Source: Methylobacterium bullatum (GTDB lineage Bacteria > Pseudomonadota > Alphaproteobacteria > Rhizobiales > Beijerinckiaceae). Taken from it: a DNA stretch of 64,000 nucleotides. The translations under genes were made by a program, and so were the position numbers. The notes beneath the pieces are model-generated. The model made no database searches. It was not told the origin of the DNA and worked only from the letters and a program-made list of their open reading frames with translations. The stretch covers positions 656,001 to 720,000 of the forward strand of contig LR743504.1 of assembly GCA_902712845.1 (NCBI GenBank), in the 5' to 3' direction. Shown piece by piece: positions 28,476 through 37,813 of this stretch (the stretch's first letter is position 1; the number at the start of each line of letters is the position of its first letter).

Positions 28476-29408
28476 TCAGGCGATGACGGGGAGAACCTCC
28501 TCGATCCGCGCGCGGTGCGCTTCGAGGAAGGCGGGGAGCTTGAGCGCCTCGCCCAGGGCCTCGGCCGGCTCGTCGACGGCAAAGCCCGGGATGTCGGTGG
28601 CGATCTCGAACAGCACACCGCCGGGCTCGCGGAAGTAGACCGAGCGGAAATAGGCGCGGTCGCGCTGCTCGGTCACCTGCAGGCCGTGGGTGCCGGTGAG
28701 ATCAGCCACCATGGACGCCTGCTCGGCATCGTCCTTCGCCCGGAAGGCGATGTGATGGACCGAGCCGGCTCCGGGCCGTCCGCGCAGGAACTCGCCCACC
28801 GCCCGGAGGGTGACGAACCCGCCGAGAGCGCCGCCATTGGCGTAGCGGGTCATCGCACCGTCGCGTCCGGCCTCGGAGAAGCCGAACACCCCGGTGAGGA
28901 TCCGCGCCGTCGGCTCCGCCTTCTTGAGGAGCAGGGTGACGCCGTGGAAGCCCCGGATGGCGTGCTCGGCCGGAACCTGGGCACCGGTCCAGGAAGGCGC
29001 CCCCTCGGTTGCCTCGTCGACCCCGACCAGGGCCAGCACCATCCCGTCGGGATCGCGCAGGCGGAGGACCGGCTCGCCGAAGAGCTGGACCAGGGCGTCG
29101 TGGTCGACGCCCTTCTCGATCAGCCTGTGAGTCCACCAGCCGATGGAGGCGCGGGGAACGCGGAAGGCGGTCTCCTGCGTCTCGCCGATCCCGACCCGTC
29201 CCCGCGCGGCATGGGCGACGGGAAAGAACGTCAGGATCGTGCCGGGCCGTCCGGCCTCGTCGCCATAATAGAGGTGATAGGTCGAGGGATCGTCGAAATT
29301 GACGGTCTTCTTCACCAGGCGCAGGCCGAGGACGCGCCGGTAGAAATCGAGGTTGCGCTGGATGTCGCCGGCATAGGCGGTGACGTGGTGCAGGCCGTTA
29401 TCGGACAT
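28476..29408 (-). CDS. Ring-cleaving dioxygenase (VOC fold, MhqO-like)
   Basis: A 310-residue protein with two glyoxalase/extradiol-type (VOC) modules. The first opens GLHHVTAYAGDIQRNLDFYRRVLGLRLVKKTVNFDD; the second begins IRGFHGVTLLLK. The metal ligands are expected in HHVTA, SVHHIAFRAKD and the GVLFEIATD strand. These landmarks are typical of the MhqO/LinE-like 'ring-cleaving dioxygenase' family acting on hydroquinones. The ATG at 29408 was chosen as the frame further upstream enters the LysR promoter. It is divergent from the LysR gene at 29538 and co-directional with the esterase. Confidence 0.9.
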   Translation of the reverse strand: MSDNGLHHVTAYAGDIQRNLDFYRRVLGLRLVKKTVNFDDPSTYHLYYGDEAGRPGTILTFFPVAHAARGRVGIGETQETAFRVPRASIGWWTHRLIEKGVDHDALVQLFGEPVLRLRDPDGMVLALVGVDEATEGAPSWTGAQVPAEHAIRGFHGVTLLLKKAEPTARILTGVFGFSEAGRDGAMTRYANGGALGGFVTLRAVGEFLRGRPGAGSVHHIAFRAKDDAEQASMVADLTGTHGLQVTEQRDRAYFRSVYFREPGGVLFEIATDIPGFAVDEPAEALGEALKLPAFLEAHRARIEEVLPVIA

Positions 29409-29537
29409 GGTCGTGTCTCCCGGACGCGCTGGCCGGTGGATGACCACCGCGCCGCTTCGTGATGACGACAATCTGGGGCTTGGCATGCCGCATGAAAACA
29501 GAAACGATGGAAACCTATCGTTTCTGGAAATGCGCCT

Positions 29538-30464
29538 ATGAAACTGCCGGATTTCGAAGCCTGGGGGATCTTCGCCAAAGTCGCGGAGACGGGTGCGTTC
29601 GGGCGGGCGGCGGATGAACTCGGCCTGTCGAAGGCCACGGTCTCGAAGGCGATCACCCGCCTCGAAGGCCGGATCGGCGGCCGCCTGTTCCATCGGACCT
29701 CGCGCAAGATCGCCCTGACGGAACTTGGCCATGCGGCGCGGGAGGGGGCCGCGCGCATCCTCGCGGAGGGTGAGGCGGCGGAGGCGCAGGCCACGGCCTC
29801 GTCATCGGTTCCGCGCGGCATGGTGAGGCTGGCCGCCCCCATGTCGTTCGGGATCCTCCACGTCGCCCCGATCCTTCCGGATTTCCTGGGCCAGTATCCG
29901 GAAGTCTCGGTGGATCTCCATCTCAGCGATGCCCTCGTGGATCTCGTGGGCGGAGGCTTCGACATCGGCCTGCGCATCGCCGCGCTGGCGGATTCCTCCC
30001 TGCGGGCGCGGCGCCTCTGCCTCGTGAACCGCGCCCTCGTGGCGTCGCCGGATTATCTCGACCGGCATGGCCGGCCGGAGCATCCGCGCGACCTCGCCCG
30101 CCATGCCTGCCTCGGCTACGCCTACCTGCCGAGCCCGGACCGCTGGATCTTCACCAGCCGCGAGGGCGAGGAAGCGGTCATCCTTCCCGCCGGGCCGATG
30201 CGGGCCAACAATGCCGACGCCCTGACCCCCGCCCTTCGCGCCGGGCTCGGCCTCGCCGTCCAGCCGGATTTCATGGTCTGGGAGGATCTTCGGGCGGGGC
30301 GGCTCGAACGGGTGCTGCACGGTTGGGACCTGCCGCCCATCGCCCTGCATCTGGTCACGCCGCCGGGCGACCCGCGCCCCGCCCGCGTGCTTGCGCTCAT
30401 CGCCTTCCTGGCGGCCCGGTTCGCGGCGGCACCCTGGTCGAACGGCGCATCCGCACAGGCGTGA
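29538..30464 (+). CDS. LysR-type regulator, probable controller of the dioxygenase/esterase pair
   Basis: A 308-residue LysR regulator. The HTH lies at about residues 15-60 ([25 protein letters not shown]). The effector domain follows ([24 protein letters not shown], and the [23 protein letters not shown] segment). It is divergent from the dioxygenase, with about 130 bp between the two starts, which is the usual arrangement of a LysR gene and its target. A quinone-like inducer is a guess from context. Confidence 0.92.
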   Translation: MKLPDFEAWGIFAKVAETGAFGRAADELGLSKATVSKAITRLEGRIGGRLFHRTSRKIALTELGHAAREGAARILAEGEAAEAQATASSSVPRGMVRLAAPMSFGILHVAPILPDFLGQYPEVSVDLHLSDALVDLVGGGFDIGLRIAALADSSLRARRLCLVNRALVASPDYLDRHGRPEHPRDLARHACLGYAYLPSPDRWIFTSREGEEAVILPAGPMRANNADALTPALRAGLGLAVQPDFMVWEDLRAGRLERVLHGWDLPPIALHLVTPPGDPRPARVLALIAFLAARFAAAPWSNGASAQA

Positions 30465-30472
30465 ATCCGCGA

Positions 30473-31048
30473 TCAGAGCACGATATGCGGGCCGACCGCG
30501 TCTTCGTGGAGCGGCGAGAGAAAGGCCGCGCCGATGCCGTTGTCGAACCGGCGGGCGACCTTGGCCCTGGTCCTGCCGATGACAATCAGCGTGCCGACGT
30601 CGAGGGGCTCTTCCATGGAAACGGCCACGCCCGATGCCGAGATGTTGATGACACGGCCCGGCAGCATCGATCCGGCCTCGGTCGTGACCAGCACGTCCTG
30701 GATGTCCGGTACGATACGCGGACAGGCGCGCGTCACCAGGGGCGGGGGATTCTGCGATTTTGCGACGCTGAGGAGGCTCTGCACCACGAGGCCGAGGGGA
30801 TGGTCGGCGCTCAGAACCCGTATGGCGAAGGCGGATGTCTCCGCTCGCACGACGATGGCTTCGATAGATCCGGCATGGCGGATACTGCAGGTCAGTCGCT
30901 CATCGACGGCGGGCACGACCGAGGACTTGAAACGAATTCCGTCCGAGGACAGATCGTCGGTGACCGCATAAAAATTCTGACGATGCCGCCCCCAGCAAAG
31001 AGCCGGCAGAGTGACCTTGTATCGCGCCTCCGACCGCCTGTCGCTCAT
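30473..31048 (-). CDS. Tandem PilZ domain protein
   Basis: A 191-residue protein with two PilZ-like units. Unit 1 has RRSEAR near the start and DLSSDG at about residues 32-37 (RxxxR then DxSxxG). Unit 2 has RACPR at about 107-111 and NISASG at about 133-138. Both have the residues needed to hold cyclic di-GMP. There is no membrane segment or output domain, so it probably acts as a small adaptor. It is convergent with the LysR gene, with an 8-bp gap. It is upstream of, and on the same strand as, nothing else obvious. Confidence 0.82.
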   Translation of the reverse strand: MSDRRSEARYKVTLPALCWGRHRQNFYAVTDDLSSDGIRFKSSVVPAVDERLTCSIRHAGSIEAIVVRAETSAFAIRVLSADHPLGLVVQSLLSVAKSQNPPPLVTRACPRIVPDIQDVLVTTEAGSMLPGRVINISASGVAVSMEEPLDVGTLIVIGRTRAKVARRFDNGIGAAFLSPLHEDAVGPHIVL

Positions 31049-31189
31049 CGCGTTCCTTGTTGCGTTGAGCGTTCCTATGCTGACGAGTCTTCAGGCGAAG
31101 CTTTCACGATCGAGAGAATTCGATTCAATATCCAGCATCAACAACTCGGTGCACAGCAATTACACGCAGAGCGAATTGGGCGGATCGGA

Positions 31190-33106
31190 TCAGGCTCCGC
31201 CGCCCGACCGGCCAACCCCCGTCAGGCCATGCACTTTGATGCGGGAGGCGAGCGTCGTCGGCTTGACGCCGAGCAGTTCGGCCGCGCCTCCGGCCCCGAA
31301 GACGCGGCCCTTGGCGAGGATGAGGGCGGCCGAGATGTCGGCCCGGTCGCGTGCCCTTCGCTCGGCCTCGGTGGCGGGGATGGCGCCGGGCGAGACCGCG
31401 CCCTGCGGGCGTCGCCCCTCGACGGGACCGGCGCTCTCGGTCTCGGGCAGGTCGAACCGCAACCGCCCGCGCACGGCGAGGATCGCCGCCCGCTCGACGA
31501 TGTTCTCCAGCTCGCGGACATTGCCGGGCCAGTCGTAGCGCGCGAGGCGACGGACATCGCCTTCCGTGAGACGCAGGTCGGGCATGGCGAGGCGGCGGGA
31601 CACGCCCTTCAGGAAGTGCTGGGCGATGAGGGGAATGTCCTCGGGCCGCTCGCGCAGGGGCACGGCCGCGATGGGGAACACGTTGAGGCGGAAGTAGAGA
31701 TCCTCGCGAAAGCGCCCCCGCTTCACCTCGGCCTTGAGGTCGCGGTTGGTGGCGGCCACGAGGCGGACGTCGACGATACGGGTCCGTTCCTCGCCGACCC
31801 TCTCGAATTGCCGCTCCTGCAGCACGCGCAGGAGCTTGCCCTGCAGGTCGATGGGAATTTCCCCGACCTCGTCGAGGAACAGGGTGCCGCCATCGGCGAG
31901 TTCGAACCGCCCGACCCGGTCACGCAGGGCGCCGGTGAAGGCGCCCCTGGCGTGGCCGAAGAACTCGCTCTCGAACAGCTCGCGCGGGATCGCCGCGCAA
32001 TTCACCCGGATCAGGGGCCGGTCCCGGCGGCGGCTGGCCTCGTGGATGGCGCGGGCGATGAGCTCCTTGCCGGTGCCGGATTCCCCGGTGACGAGGACGG
32101 TGGCGTCGGTGCCGGCCACGAGGTCGATCTGCCGGAGGGTCGCCTCGATGGCCGGAGAACGGCCGATGATGCCCTGGTGGTGCCCGCCCTCGCGGATTTC
32201 CTCGCGGAGATAGGCATTCTCGAGTTCCAGGCGTTGTCGCAGGGAATCGACCTCCGCCAAGGCCTGGCGCAGACGCTCGTCGGCCTCGCGCCGCTGGCTG
32301 ATGTCGCGGAACACGATGACCGCGCCGAGGAGCCGGCCCCGGTCGCGGATCGGCGTCGAGGTGTATTCCACGAAGATCGGCGTGCCGTCCCGGCGCCAGA
32401 ACACCTCGGTGTCGACCTGATGCACGGCTCCGTCGCGGAAGGCGGCGTAGATCGGGCAATCCTGATGCGGGTAATGGCAGCCATCCGGGTGGCTGTGGTG
32501 GACGGTGGCATGCATGTCGCGCCCGACGAGGTCGGCCGCGTCCCAGCCCAGCATGCGCTCGGCCGCCGGGTTGATGAAGGTGGTGATGCCCTCGGCATTG
32601 ACCCCGTAGATCCCCTCCCCGGCCGCGCGCAGGATGAGCTGGTTCTCGCGCTCGATATCGCGAAAGATCCGCTCCATCCGCTGCCACTCGGACAGGCCGG
32701 CCCGCATATGCGCATCGGCCTCGGTATCCACGAGGCGGCGGCGGCGCTCGTCGAGGTCGAACAGGCTGACGAGGAGGAGCGCCGGCTCACCCGGCAGGAT
32801 CGTCCCGCTATACTCCACATGGAGACCGTGCCCCTCCGCGTGCCTCGGCGAGAGGGCGTGGGTCCAGTCGCGGCCCCGCGCCTGCACGGCCTGGGTGAAG
32901 ACGATCAGCGTCGGCACCTGGTCGGGATGAAGGCCGGTGACGCGCATGCCCCGCAGGATTTCGGGATCGTAGCCGAGCAGCCGCGCGGCCGCCTGGTTGG
33001 CGTCCCGGATCTCGTCGGCCACCGGATCGAGCACCAGCATCGCCTCCGCCGCCCTGTCGAAGGCGGGGCCATAGGGCGAGGCGGGCGGCGCGACTGATCT
33101 TTCCAT
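31190..33106 (-). CDS. PAS-containing sigma-54 activator of the cyanate operon
   Basis: A 638-residue enhancer-binding protein. Order: PAS-like domain (about 15-125), a second PAS with a Cys/His cluster (about 155-275, with HHSHPDGC and CPIY), short coiled coil (about 272-305), AAA+ domain (Walker A GESGTGKE at 341-348, sigma-54 contact loop GAFTGA at 388-393, Walker B LFLDE at about 409) and a C-terminal Fis-type HTH (about 590-635). The ATG at 33106 is preferred over GTG at 33109. It is divergent from cynA. Three ACGA...TCG(T) sites lie between, the first over its own start region, suggesting autoregulation. The ligand could be cyanate or a nitrogen signal; this is not shown. Confidence 0.92.
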   Translation of the reverse strand: MERSVAPPASPYGPAFDRAAEAMLVLDPVADEIRDANQAAARLLGYDPEILRGMRVTGLHPDQVPTLIVFTQAVQARGRDWTHALSPRHAEGHGLHVEYSGTILPGEPALLLVSLFDLDERRRRLVDTEADAHMRAGLSEWQRMERIFRDIERENQLILRAAGEGIYGVNAEGITTFINPAAERMLGWDAADLVGRDMHATVHHSHPDGCHYPHQDCPIYAAFRDGAVHQVDTEVFWRRDGTPIFVEYTSTPIRDRGRLLGAVIVFRDISQRREADERLRQALAEVDSLRQRLELENAYLREEIREGGHHQGIIGRSPAIEATLRQIDLVAGTDATVLVTGESGTGKELIARAIHEASRRRDRPLIRVNCAAIPRELFESEFFGHARGAFTGALRDRVGRFELADGGTLFLDEVGEIPIDLQGKLLRVLQERQFERVGEERTRIVDVRLVAATNRDLKAEVKRGRFREDLYFRLNVFPIAAVPLRERPEDIPLIAQHFLKGVSRRLAMPDLRLTEGDVRRLARYDWPGNVRELENIVERAAILAVRGRLRFDLPETESAGPVEGRRPQGAVSPGAIPATEAERRARDRADISAALILAKGRVFGAGGAAELLGVKPTTLASRIKVHGLTGVGRSGGGA

Positions 33107-33107
33107 C

Positions 33108-33159
33108 ACGATATCTCGTAGCGCAGATCACGAAAAATCGCAATCAACGATATTTCGTA
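33108..33159. promoter_or_regulatory. Candidate upstream activator sites for the sigma-54 activator
   Basis: Two near-identical palindromes, ACGATATCTCGTA (33108-33120) and ACGATATTTCGTA (33147-33159), flank a weaker copy ACGAAAAATCG (33130-33140). All have ACGA and TCG arms. They lie about 60-110 bp upstream of the -24/-12 promoter of cynA, the normal position for an enhancer. The first overlaps the start of the activator gene. Confidence 0.75.
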
Positions 33160-33216
33160 ATTTTTGCATTTTTATCAAACCATTGTTCCAATTGTGCTTT
33201 TTTTCGGAATCGCGGC

Positions 33217-33231
33217 TGGCACAGCGTTTGC
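33217..33231 (+). promoter_or_regulatory. Sigma-54 (-24/-12) promoter of cynABDS
   Basis: TGGCAC-N5-TTGC with N5 = AGCGT: all consensus GG and GC positions are present. The predicted start of transcription is about 33243, leaving a short leader of roughly 24 bases before the ATG at 33267. An activator gene with an intact GAFTGA loop is adjacent, so the assignment is strong. Confidence 0.9.
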
Positions 33232-33266
33232 CATGAAGAGACCGTCTCCGCAGAAAGGTCCGCGAC

Positions 33267-34628
33267 ATGGCGCTCTTCGACGATCCGTTCAACGCCCGGC
33301 TGACCTTGAAGCGCGGGGGCTGCTCCTGCGGAAACCACCGCGATCAAGCCGCGCACGATGCCGAAGCTCCGTCCGGCGACGCCGCGATCACGCGGGCCGT
33401 CGAAGGCGCGGTGATGCGGGCCCTGTTCCCGGAGGATGCCCAGCGGCGTGCCTTCCTCAGGAGCGTCGGCGCGGCGACGGCGCTGGCCGCCGTGAGCCAG
33501 TTTTTCCCGACGAAGTTCGTGGCCGAGGCTTTCGCGCAGGGGGCGAAGCCCGAGAAGACAGACCTGAAGGTCGGTTTCATCCCGATCACCTGCGCCACGC
33601 CGATCATCATGGCGAAACCCATGGGCTTCTACGAGAAGCAGGGGCTGAACGTGGAGGTGGTGAAGACCGCCGGCTGGGCGGTGATCCGCGACAAGACCCT
33701 GAACAAGGAATACGACGCTGCCCACATGCTGGCGCCGATGCCCATCGCCATCTCCCTCGGCGTCGGATCGAACCCCGTTCCCTACACGATGCCGGCAGTG
33801 GAGAACGTCAACGGCCAGGCGATCACCCTGGCGATGAAGCACAAGGACAGGCGCGACCCGAAGAACTGGAAGGGCTTCAAGCTCGCGGTGCCCTTCGACT
33901 ATTCGATGCACAATTACCTGCTGCGCTACTACCTCGCGGAAGCCGGGATCGACCCCGATACCGACGTGCAGATCCGCGCGGTGCCGCCGCCGGACATGGT
34001 CGCCAACCTGCGGGCCGACAACATCGACGGGTTCCTGGCGCCCGACCCGGTGAACCAGCGCGCGGTCTATGATGGCGTCGGCTTCATCCACATCCTGTCG
34101 AAGGAGATCTGGGACCGGCACCCGTGCTGCGCTTTCGCGGCCTCGCAGGATTTCGTCACCCAGACCCCGAACACCTACGCCGCACTGCTCCGCGCCGTGA
34201 TCGAGGCGACGGCCTACGCCTCGAAGATCGAGAACCGCAAGGAGATCGCCGCACAGATCGCCCCGGCCAACTACCTCAACCAGCCGGTGACGGTGGTGGA
34301 ACAGGTGCTCACCGGAACCTTCGCCGACGGCCTGGGCAACGTCCGCAAGGTGCCGGACCGCGTCGATTTCGACGCCTTCCCGTGGTCGTCCTTCGCGGTC
34401 TGGATCATGACGCAGATGAAGCGCTGGGGTCAGATCAAGGGCGATGTCGATTACAAGGCGGTGGCCGAGAAGGTCTATCTCGCCACCGACGCCGCGAGAT
34501 TGATGAAGGAGGCCGGCCTCACCCCGCCGACGGCCACCTCGAAATCCTTCTCGGTGATGGGCAAGGCCTTCGATCCGGCCAAACCCGAGGAGTACCTGAA
34601 CTCCTTCGCGATCAAGCGGGCGGGCTGA
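33267..34628 (+). CDS. cynA: Cyanate/nitrate-type ABC substrate-binding protein
   Basis: A 453-residue NrtA/CmpA-family binding protein. A twin-arginine-type signal (RRAFLR at about 60-65, then a hydrophobic run) follows a short N-terminal cytoplasmic part with CSC (19-21). The mature part starts LKVGFIPITCATPIIMAKPMGFYEKQGL, the family hallmark. It should bind an anion (cyanate, nitrate or bicarbonate-like) in the periplasm. The substrate cannot be told by eye; the presence of cynS three genes later points to cyanate. It is the first gene of the sigma-54 operon. Confidence 0.87.
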   Translation: MALFDDPFNARLTLKRGGCSCGNHRDQAAHDAEAPSGDAAITRAVEGAVMRALFPEDAQRRAFLRSVGAATALAAVSQFFPTKFVAEAFAQGAKPEKTDLKVGFIPITCATPIIMAKPMGFYEKQGLNVEVVKTAGWAVIRDKTLNKEYDAAHMLAPMPIAISLGVGSNPVPYTMPAVENVNGQAITLAMKHKDRRDPKNWKGFKLAVPFDYSMHNYLLRYYLAEAGIDPDTDVQIRAVPPPDMVANLRADNIDGFLAPDPVNQRAVYDGVGFIHILSKEIWDRHPCCAFAASQDFVTQTPNTYAALLRAVIEATAYASKIENRKEIAAQIAPANYLNQPVTVVEQVLTGTFADGLGNVRKVPDRVDFDAFPWSSFAVWIMTQMKRWGQIKGDVDYKAVAEKVYLATDAARLMKEAGLTPPTATSKSFSVMGKAFDPAKPEEYLNSFAIKRAG

Positions 34629-34631
34629 GCC

Positions 34632-35471
34632 ATGAAGGCCTCCCTCTCGCTCCGCGCCGGCATCGTCTCCCTGGCCGTCCTCGCCGCCTTCCTGCTGCTC
34701 TGGCAGATCGCGGTGGGCGGGGTCGCCAAGACCGAGACGATGGACCCGGAATACGCGGCCCTCATGGGTGCGAGCGCCACCACCGGCAAATCGGCGATGC
34801 CGGGTCCCCTCGACGTCGCCGCCACCGCCTGGAAGCACCTGAAGGATCCGTTCTACGATCGCGGCCCCAACGACAAGGGGCTCGGCATCCAGCTCGCCTA
34901 TTCCATCGGCCGGGTGGCGCTCGGCTACGGGCTCGCGGTGCTGGTGGCCATCCCCATCGGCTTCCTCATCGGCATGTCGCCGCTGATGGGCCGGGCGCTC
35001 GACCCCTTCATCCAGCTCCTGAAGCCGGTCTCGCCCCTCGCCTGGATGCCGCTCGCCCTCTACACGATCAAGGATTCGAGCCTGTCGGCGATCTTCGTGA
35101 TCTTCATCTGCTCGCTCTGGCCGATGCTGATCAACACCGCCTTCGGTGTCGCCGGAACGCGTAAGGAATGGCTCAACGTCGCCCGGACCCTGGAGGTCGG
35201 GCCGATCCGCCGGGCCTTCACGGTGATCCTGCCGGCGGCCGCGCCCACCATCCTCACCGGCATGCGCATTTCCATCGGCATCGCCTGGCTCGTCATCGTG
35301 GCGGCCGAGATGCTCGTGGGCGGAACCGGTATCGGCTACTTCGTCTGGAACGAGTGGAACAACCTCTCGATCACCAATGTGATCGTCTCGATCCTGGTCA
35401 TCGGCCTCGTGGGCATGATCCTCGACCAGCTGCTGGCGCGCGCCCAGCGCCTCGTCACCTTCCCCGAGTGA
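34632..35471 (+). CDS. cynB: Cyanate ABC transporter permease
   Basis: A 279-residue inner-membrane permease of the NrtB/TauC/SsuC type. Five or six hydrophobic helices are visible. The EAA loop, which contacts the ATPase, reads EWLNVARTLEVGPIRRAFTVILPAA at about residues 178-202. It begins 3 bases after the stop of cynA, so it is translated together with it. The N-terminus has a hydrophobic anchor and a loop with MDPEYAALMGAS. Confidence 0.9.
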   Translation: MKASLSLRAGIVSLAVLAAFLLLWQIAVGGVAKTETMDPEYAALMGASATTGKSAMPGPLDVAATAWKHLKDPFYDRGPNDKGLGIQLAYSIGRVALGYGLAVLVAIPIGFLIGMSPLMGRALDPFIQLLKPVSPLAWMPLALYTIKDSSLSAIFVIFICSLWPMLINTAFGVAGTRKEWLNVARTLEVGPIRRAFTVILPAAAPTILTGMRISIGIAWLVIVAAEMLVGGTGIGYFVWNEWNNLSITNVIVSILVIGLVGMILDQLLARAQRLVTFPE

Positions 35472-35480
35472 GGCCGCGCC

Positions 35481-36443
35481 ATGAGCAAGCTCATCCCCTT
35501 CGCGCGGCGCTCCGCGAGCGCCGCTCCCGACCCCGCCGCCGGGACCAGCCGCATGTCGTCCTCCGAAAAATTCATCTCCATCGAGGGGATCGCCCGGCGC
35601 TATCCCGCCCCCGGGGCCAAGCCAAACACCGTGTTCGAGAACCTGTGGCTGCCCATGCGGCGGGGCGAGTTCGTCTGCATGATCGGCCATTCCGGCTGCG
35701 GCAAGACCACGGTGCTCAACATCCTGGCCGGGCTGGAGGCGCCGAGCGAGGGCGTCGTCATCGTCGACGGGCAGGCGATCGAGGGGACGAGCCTCGACCG
35801 GGCGGTGATCTTTCAGGGGCATGCCCTGCTGCCCTGGCGCACGGTGCTCGGCAACGTCGCCTACGCGGTCTCCTCGCGCTGGCGCAAGGCGTCCCGCGCC
35901 GAGGTGGAGGAGCGTGCCCGCAAGGCCATCGCCACGGTGGGCCTCGCCGGCTCCGAGCATAAGCGCCCGTCCGAACTCTCGGGCGGCATGAAGCAGCGTG
36001 TCGGAATCGCCAGGGCACTCGCCATCGAGCCGAAGATCCTGCTCATGGACGAACCGTTCTCGGCGCTGGACGCGCTCACGCGGGGCACCCTGCAGGACGA
36101 GGTGCGCCGCATCTGCATCGAGACCGGCCAGACCGTCTTCATGATCACCCACGATGTCGACGAGTCGATCTACCTCGCCGACCGCATCGTGCTGATGACC
36201 AACGGCCCCGAGGCCAAGGTGGCCGAGATCGTCGGGAACCCGCTGCCCAAACGCCGCGAGCGCGCGAACCTCCATCACGCCCCGGGCTACTACGCCCTGC
36301 GCAACCACCTGATGGACTTCCTCGTCAGCCGCTCGAAGACCCTGCGGGACGCCATGCCCGCCGGCTACGACCAGCGCCACCCGCCGGTGGTGCGGCCGGG
36401 TTCGGACGGGCCGGAGCCGATCCCCGTCCCCGCCGCCTCGTGA
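35481..36443 (+). CDS. cynD: Cyanate ABC transporter ATP-binding protein
   Basis: A 320-residue ABC ATPase. Walker A GHSGCGKTT, Q-loop region VIFQGHALLPWRTV, signature LSGGMKQRVGIARAL, Walker B ILLMDEP and switch histidine in MITHDVDE are all intact. It is of the NrtD/SsuB/TauB group. The start at 35481 lies 9 bases after cynB; an internal ATG at 35553 matches the usual family start better, so the first 24 residues may not be translated. It provides energy for uptake with CynB and CynA. Confidence 0.92.
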   Translation: MSKLIPFARRSASAAPDPAAGTSRMSSSEKFISIEGIARRYPAPGAKPNTVFENLWLPMRRGEFVCMIGHSGCGKTTVLNILAGLEAPSEGVVIVDGQAIEGTSLDRAVIFQGHALLPWRTVLGNVAYAVSSRWRKASRAEVEERARKAIATVGLAGSEHKRPSELSGGMKQRVGIARALAIEPKILLMDEPFSALDALTRGTLQDEVRRICIETGQTVFMITHDVDESIYLADRIVLMTNGPEAKVAEIVGNPLPKRRERANLHHAPGYYALRNHLMDFLVSRSKTLRDAMPAGYDQRHPPVVRPGSDGPEPIPVPAAS

Positions 36444-36504
36444 ATCCGCGGCTCTCGGATCCGCGCGCCGCCTCTCACCCACATTCCTTCATCGGAGACC
36501 TCAC

Positions 36505-36993
36505 ATGAAGCGCGAAGACCTCACGGAAAAGCTCCTCGACATCAAGCGCGAGAAGGGCTGGACCTGGAAGCACATCCAGGCCGAGATCGGCGGACTCTCG
36601 CCGATCCTCATCACCGCCGCCTGCATGGGACAGATGAAGCTGCCTAAAGCCCAGGCGAAGAAGGCGGCGGAGCTGTTCGGCCTGACCGAATCCGAGGAGC
36701 GGATGCTGAACGAGGCGCCCTATCGCGGCTCGATCCCGCAGATGCCGCCCACCGACCCGCTGATCTACCGCTTCTATGAACTGGTGATGGTCTACGGCAC
36801 CACCTGGAAAGAACTGATCCAGGAGGATTTCGGTGACGGCATCATGTCGGCGATCGATTTCAACATGACCATGGAACGAGAGCCCAACAACAAGGGCGAC
36901 CGTGTGAAGATGAACCTTTCCGGAAAGTTTTTGCCGTATAAATATTATGACAACGAAGAAGGCGTGCCGGATTACGGCTTCAAGGAGCCGTAA
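36505..36993 (+). CDS. cynS: Cyanate hydratase (cyanase)
   Basis: A 162-residue cyanase, which converts cyanate and bicarbonate to ammonia and carbon dioxide via carbamate. The N-terminal HTH-like domain (about 1-75) is followed by the catalytic domain, with Arg89 and Glu92 (LIYRFYELVMVYG) and Ser115 (DGIMSAIDF). The spacing equals that of the E. coli Arg96, Glu99 and Ser122. The C-terminus (LSGKFLPYKYYD) is also typical. GGAGAC lies just upstream of the ATG. It ends the cyn operon and supplies ammonium to the cell. Confidence 0.97.
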   Translation: MKREDLTEKLLDIKREKGWTWKHIQAEIGGLSPILITAACMGQMKLPKAQAKKAAELFGLTESEERMLNEAPYRGSIPQMPPTDPLIYRFYELVMVYGTTWKELIQEDFGDGIMSAIDFNMTMEREPNNKGDRVKMNLSGKFLPYKYYDNEEGVPDYGFKEP

Positions 36994-37033
36994 ATGTGCG
37001 GACATACTTCGAAAGCGTTCTAGACTGTAGCGG

Positions 37034-37061
37034 CACCGCGGCTTCAAAGGAGGCCGCGGTG
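37034..37061 (+). terminator. Terminator after cynS
   Basis: A perfect 9-bp stem CACCGCGGC/GCCGCGGTG with a 10-nt loop, followed by ACTTTTCTC. It lies 41 bases after the cynS stop and is the best rho-independent terminator of the window. Confidence 0.82.
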
Positions 37062-37161
37062 ACTTTTCTCACGCGCGGCGAGTCGACGGCGGAGGGGGTT
37101 TCGTGCTGATTGCGGAGACTTGGCCGCACGCACGGCCCTCCCCCTCGGAGATTGTTTCCGC

Positions 37162-37569
37162 ATGAACCTCAACGCGATCTCGTCAACCTGGGCCCCCCGG
37201 CTTCTCAGCATCCTGCGCATCGTCGCCGGCGTGCTGTTCCTCGAGCACGGAACGCAGAAGCTGTTCGGGTTTCCCGTGCGCATGGGCGGCGGGGCGGCAC
37301 CGGCGCTGTTCACCCTCATCTGGTTCGCGGCCGTCCTCGAGATCGTCGGCGGCGCGCTGATCATCCTCGGCCTGTTCACGCGGCCGGTGGCGTTCATCCT
37401 CTCCGGCCAGATGGCCTTCGCCTATTTCATCGCCCATGCGCCCAAGAGCCAGTTCCCAGCCCTGAACGGCGGCGACGCGGCCATCCTGTTCTGCTTCCTC
37501 TTCCTTTACCTCGCCGCTGCCGGCGCCGGTCCGTGGAGCCTGGACGCGCAGCGCCGCAGGCGGTTCTGA
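37162..37569 (+). CDS. DoxX family membrane protein
   Basis: A 135-residue DoxX-type protein with four hydrophobic segments. Family features: LRIVAGVLFLEHGTQKLFGFP at about residues 18-38, LIWFAAVLEIVGGALIILGLFTRPVAF, and the final FLFLYLAAAGAGPWSLD. DoxX proteins are linked to thiosulfate or redox functions in some species, but most have no tested role. The ATG at 37162 is taken; the frame also opens at 37120. A single gene. Confidence 0.9.
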   Translation: MNLNAISSTWAPRLLSILRIVAGVLFLEHGTQKLFGFPVRMGGGAAPALFTLIWFAAVLEIVGGALIILGLFTRPVAFILSGQMAFAYFIAHAPKSQFPALNGGDAAILFCFLFLYLAAAGAGPWSLDAQRRRRF

Positions 37570-37813
37570 GCCGGAGCTCGGGGCTTGCGCCGGCGATGCC
37601 CGGCCGGATCGATCGGAGGGGCCGCGCTCCGTCCGATCCAGAGACGATCCCTGCCGTACGGCGTCCCCTGAAGCCGGCGGGCGTGTCGCCTTCACGCTCG
37701 CGCCGGGCGCGGCCGATGCTCGGTTGTCGAGGTGACGGAGGCGGGTCACATACAGAGTCAGGTCGCATGGCGCCTGACGAAACTCCGGGGCCGCGCGTCG
37801 GGGGGCCGGCGTG
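37570..37813. other. Intergenic region upstream of the ParA-like gene
   Basis: About 240 bp, GC-rich, with no repeat, hairpin or gene that can be supported. It should contain the promoter of the ParA-like gene. Confidence 0.4.
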
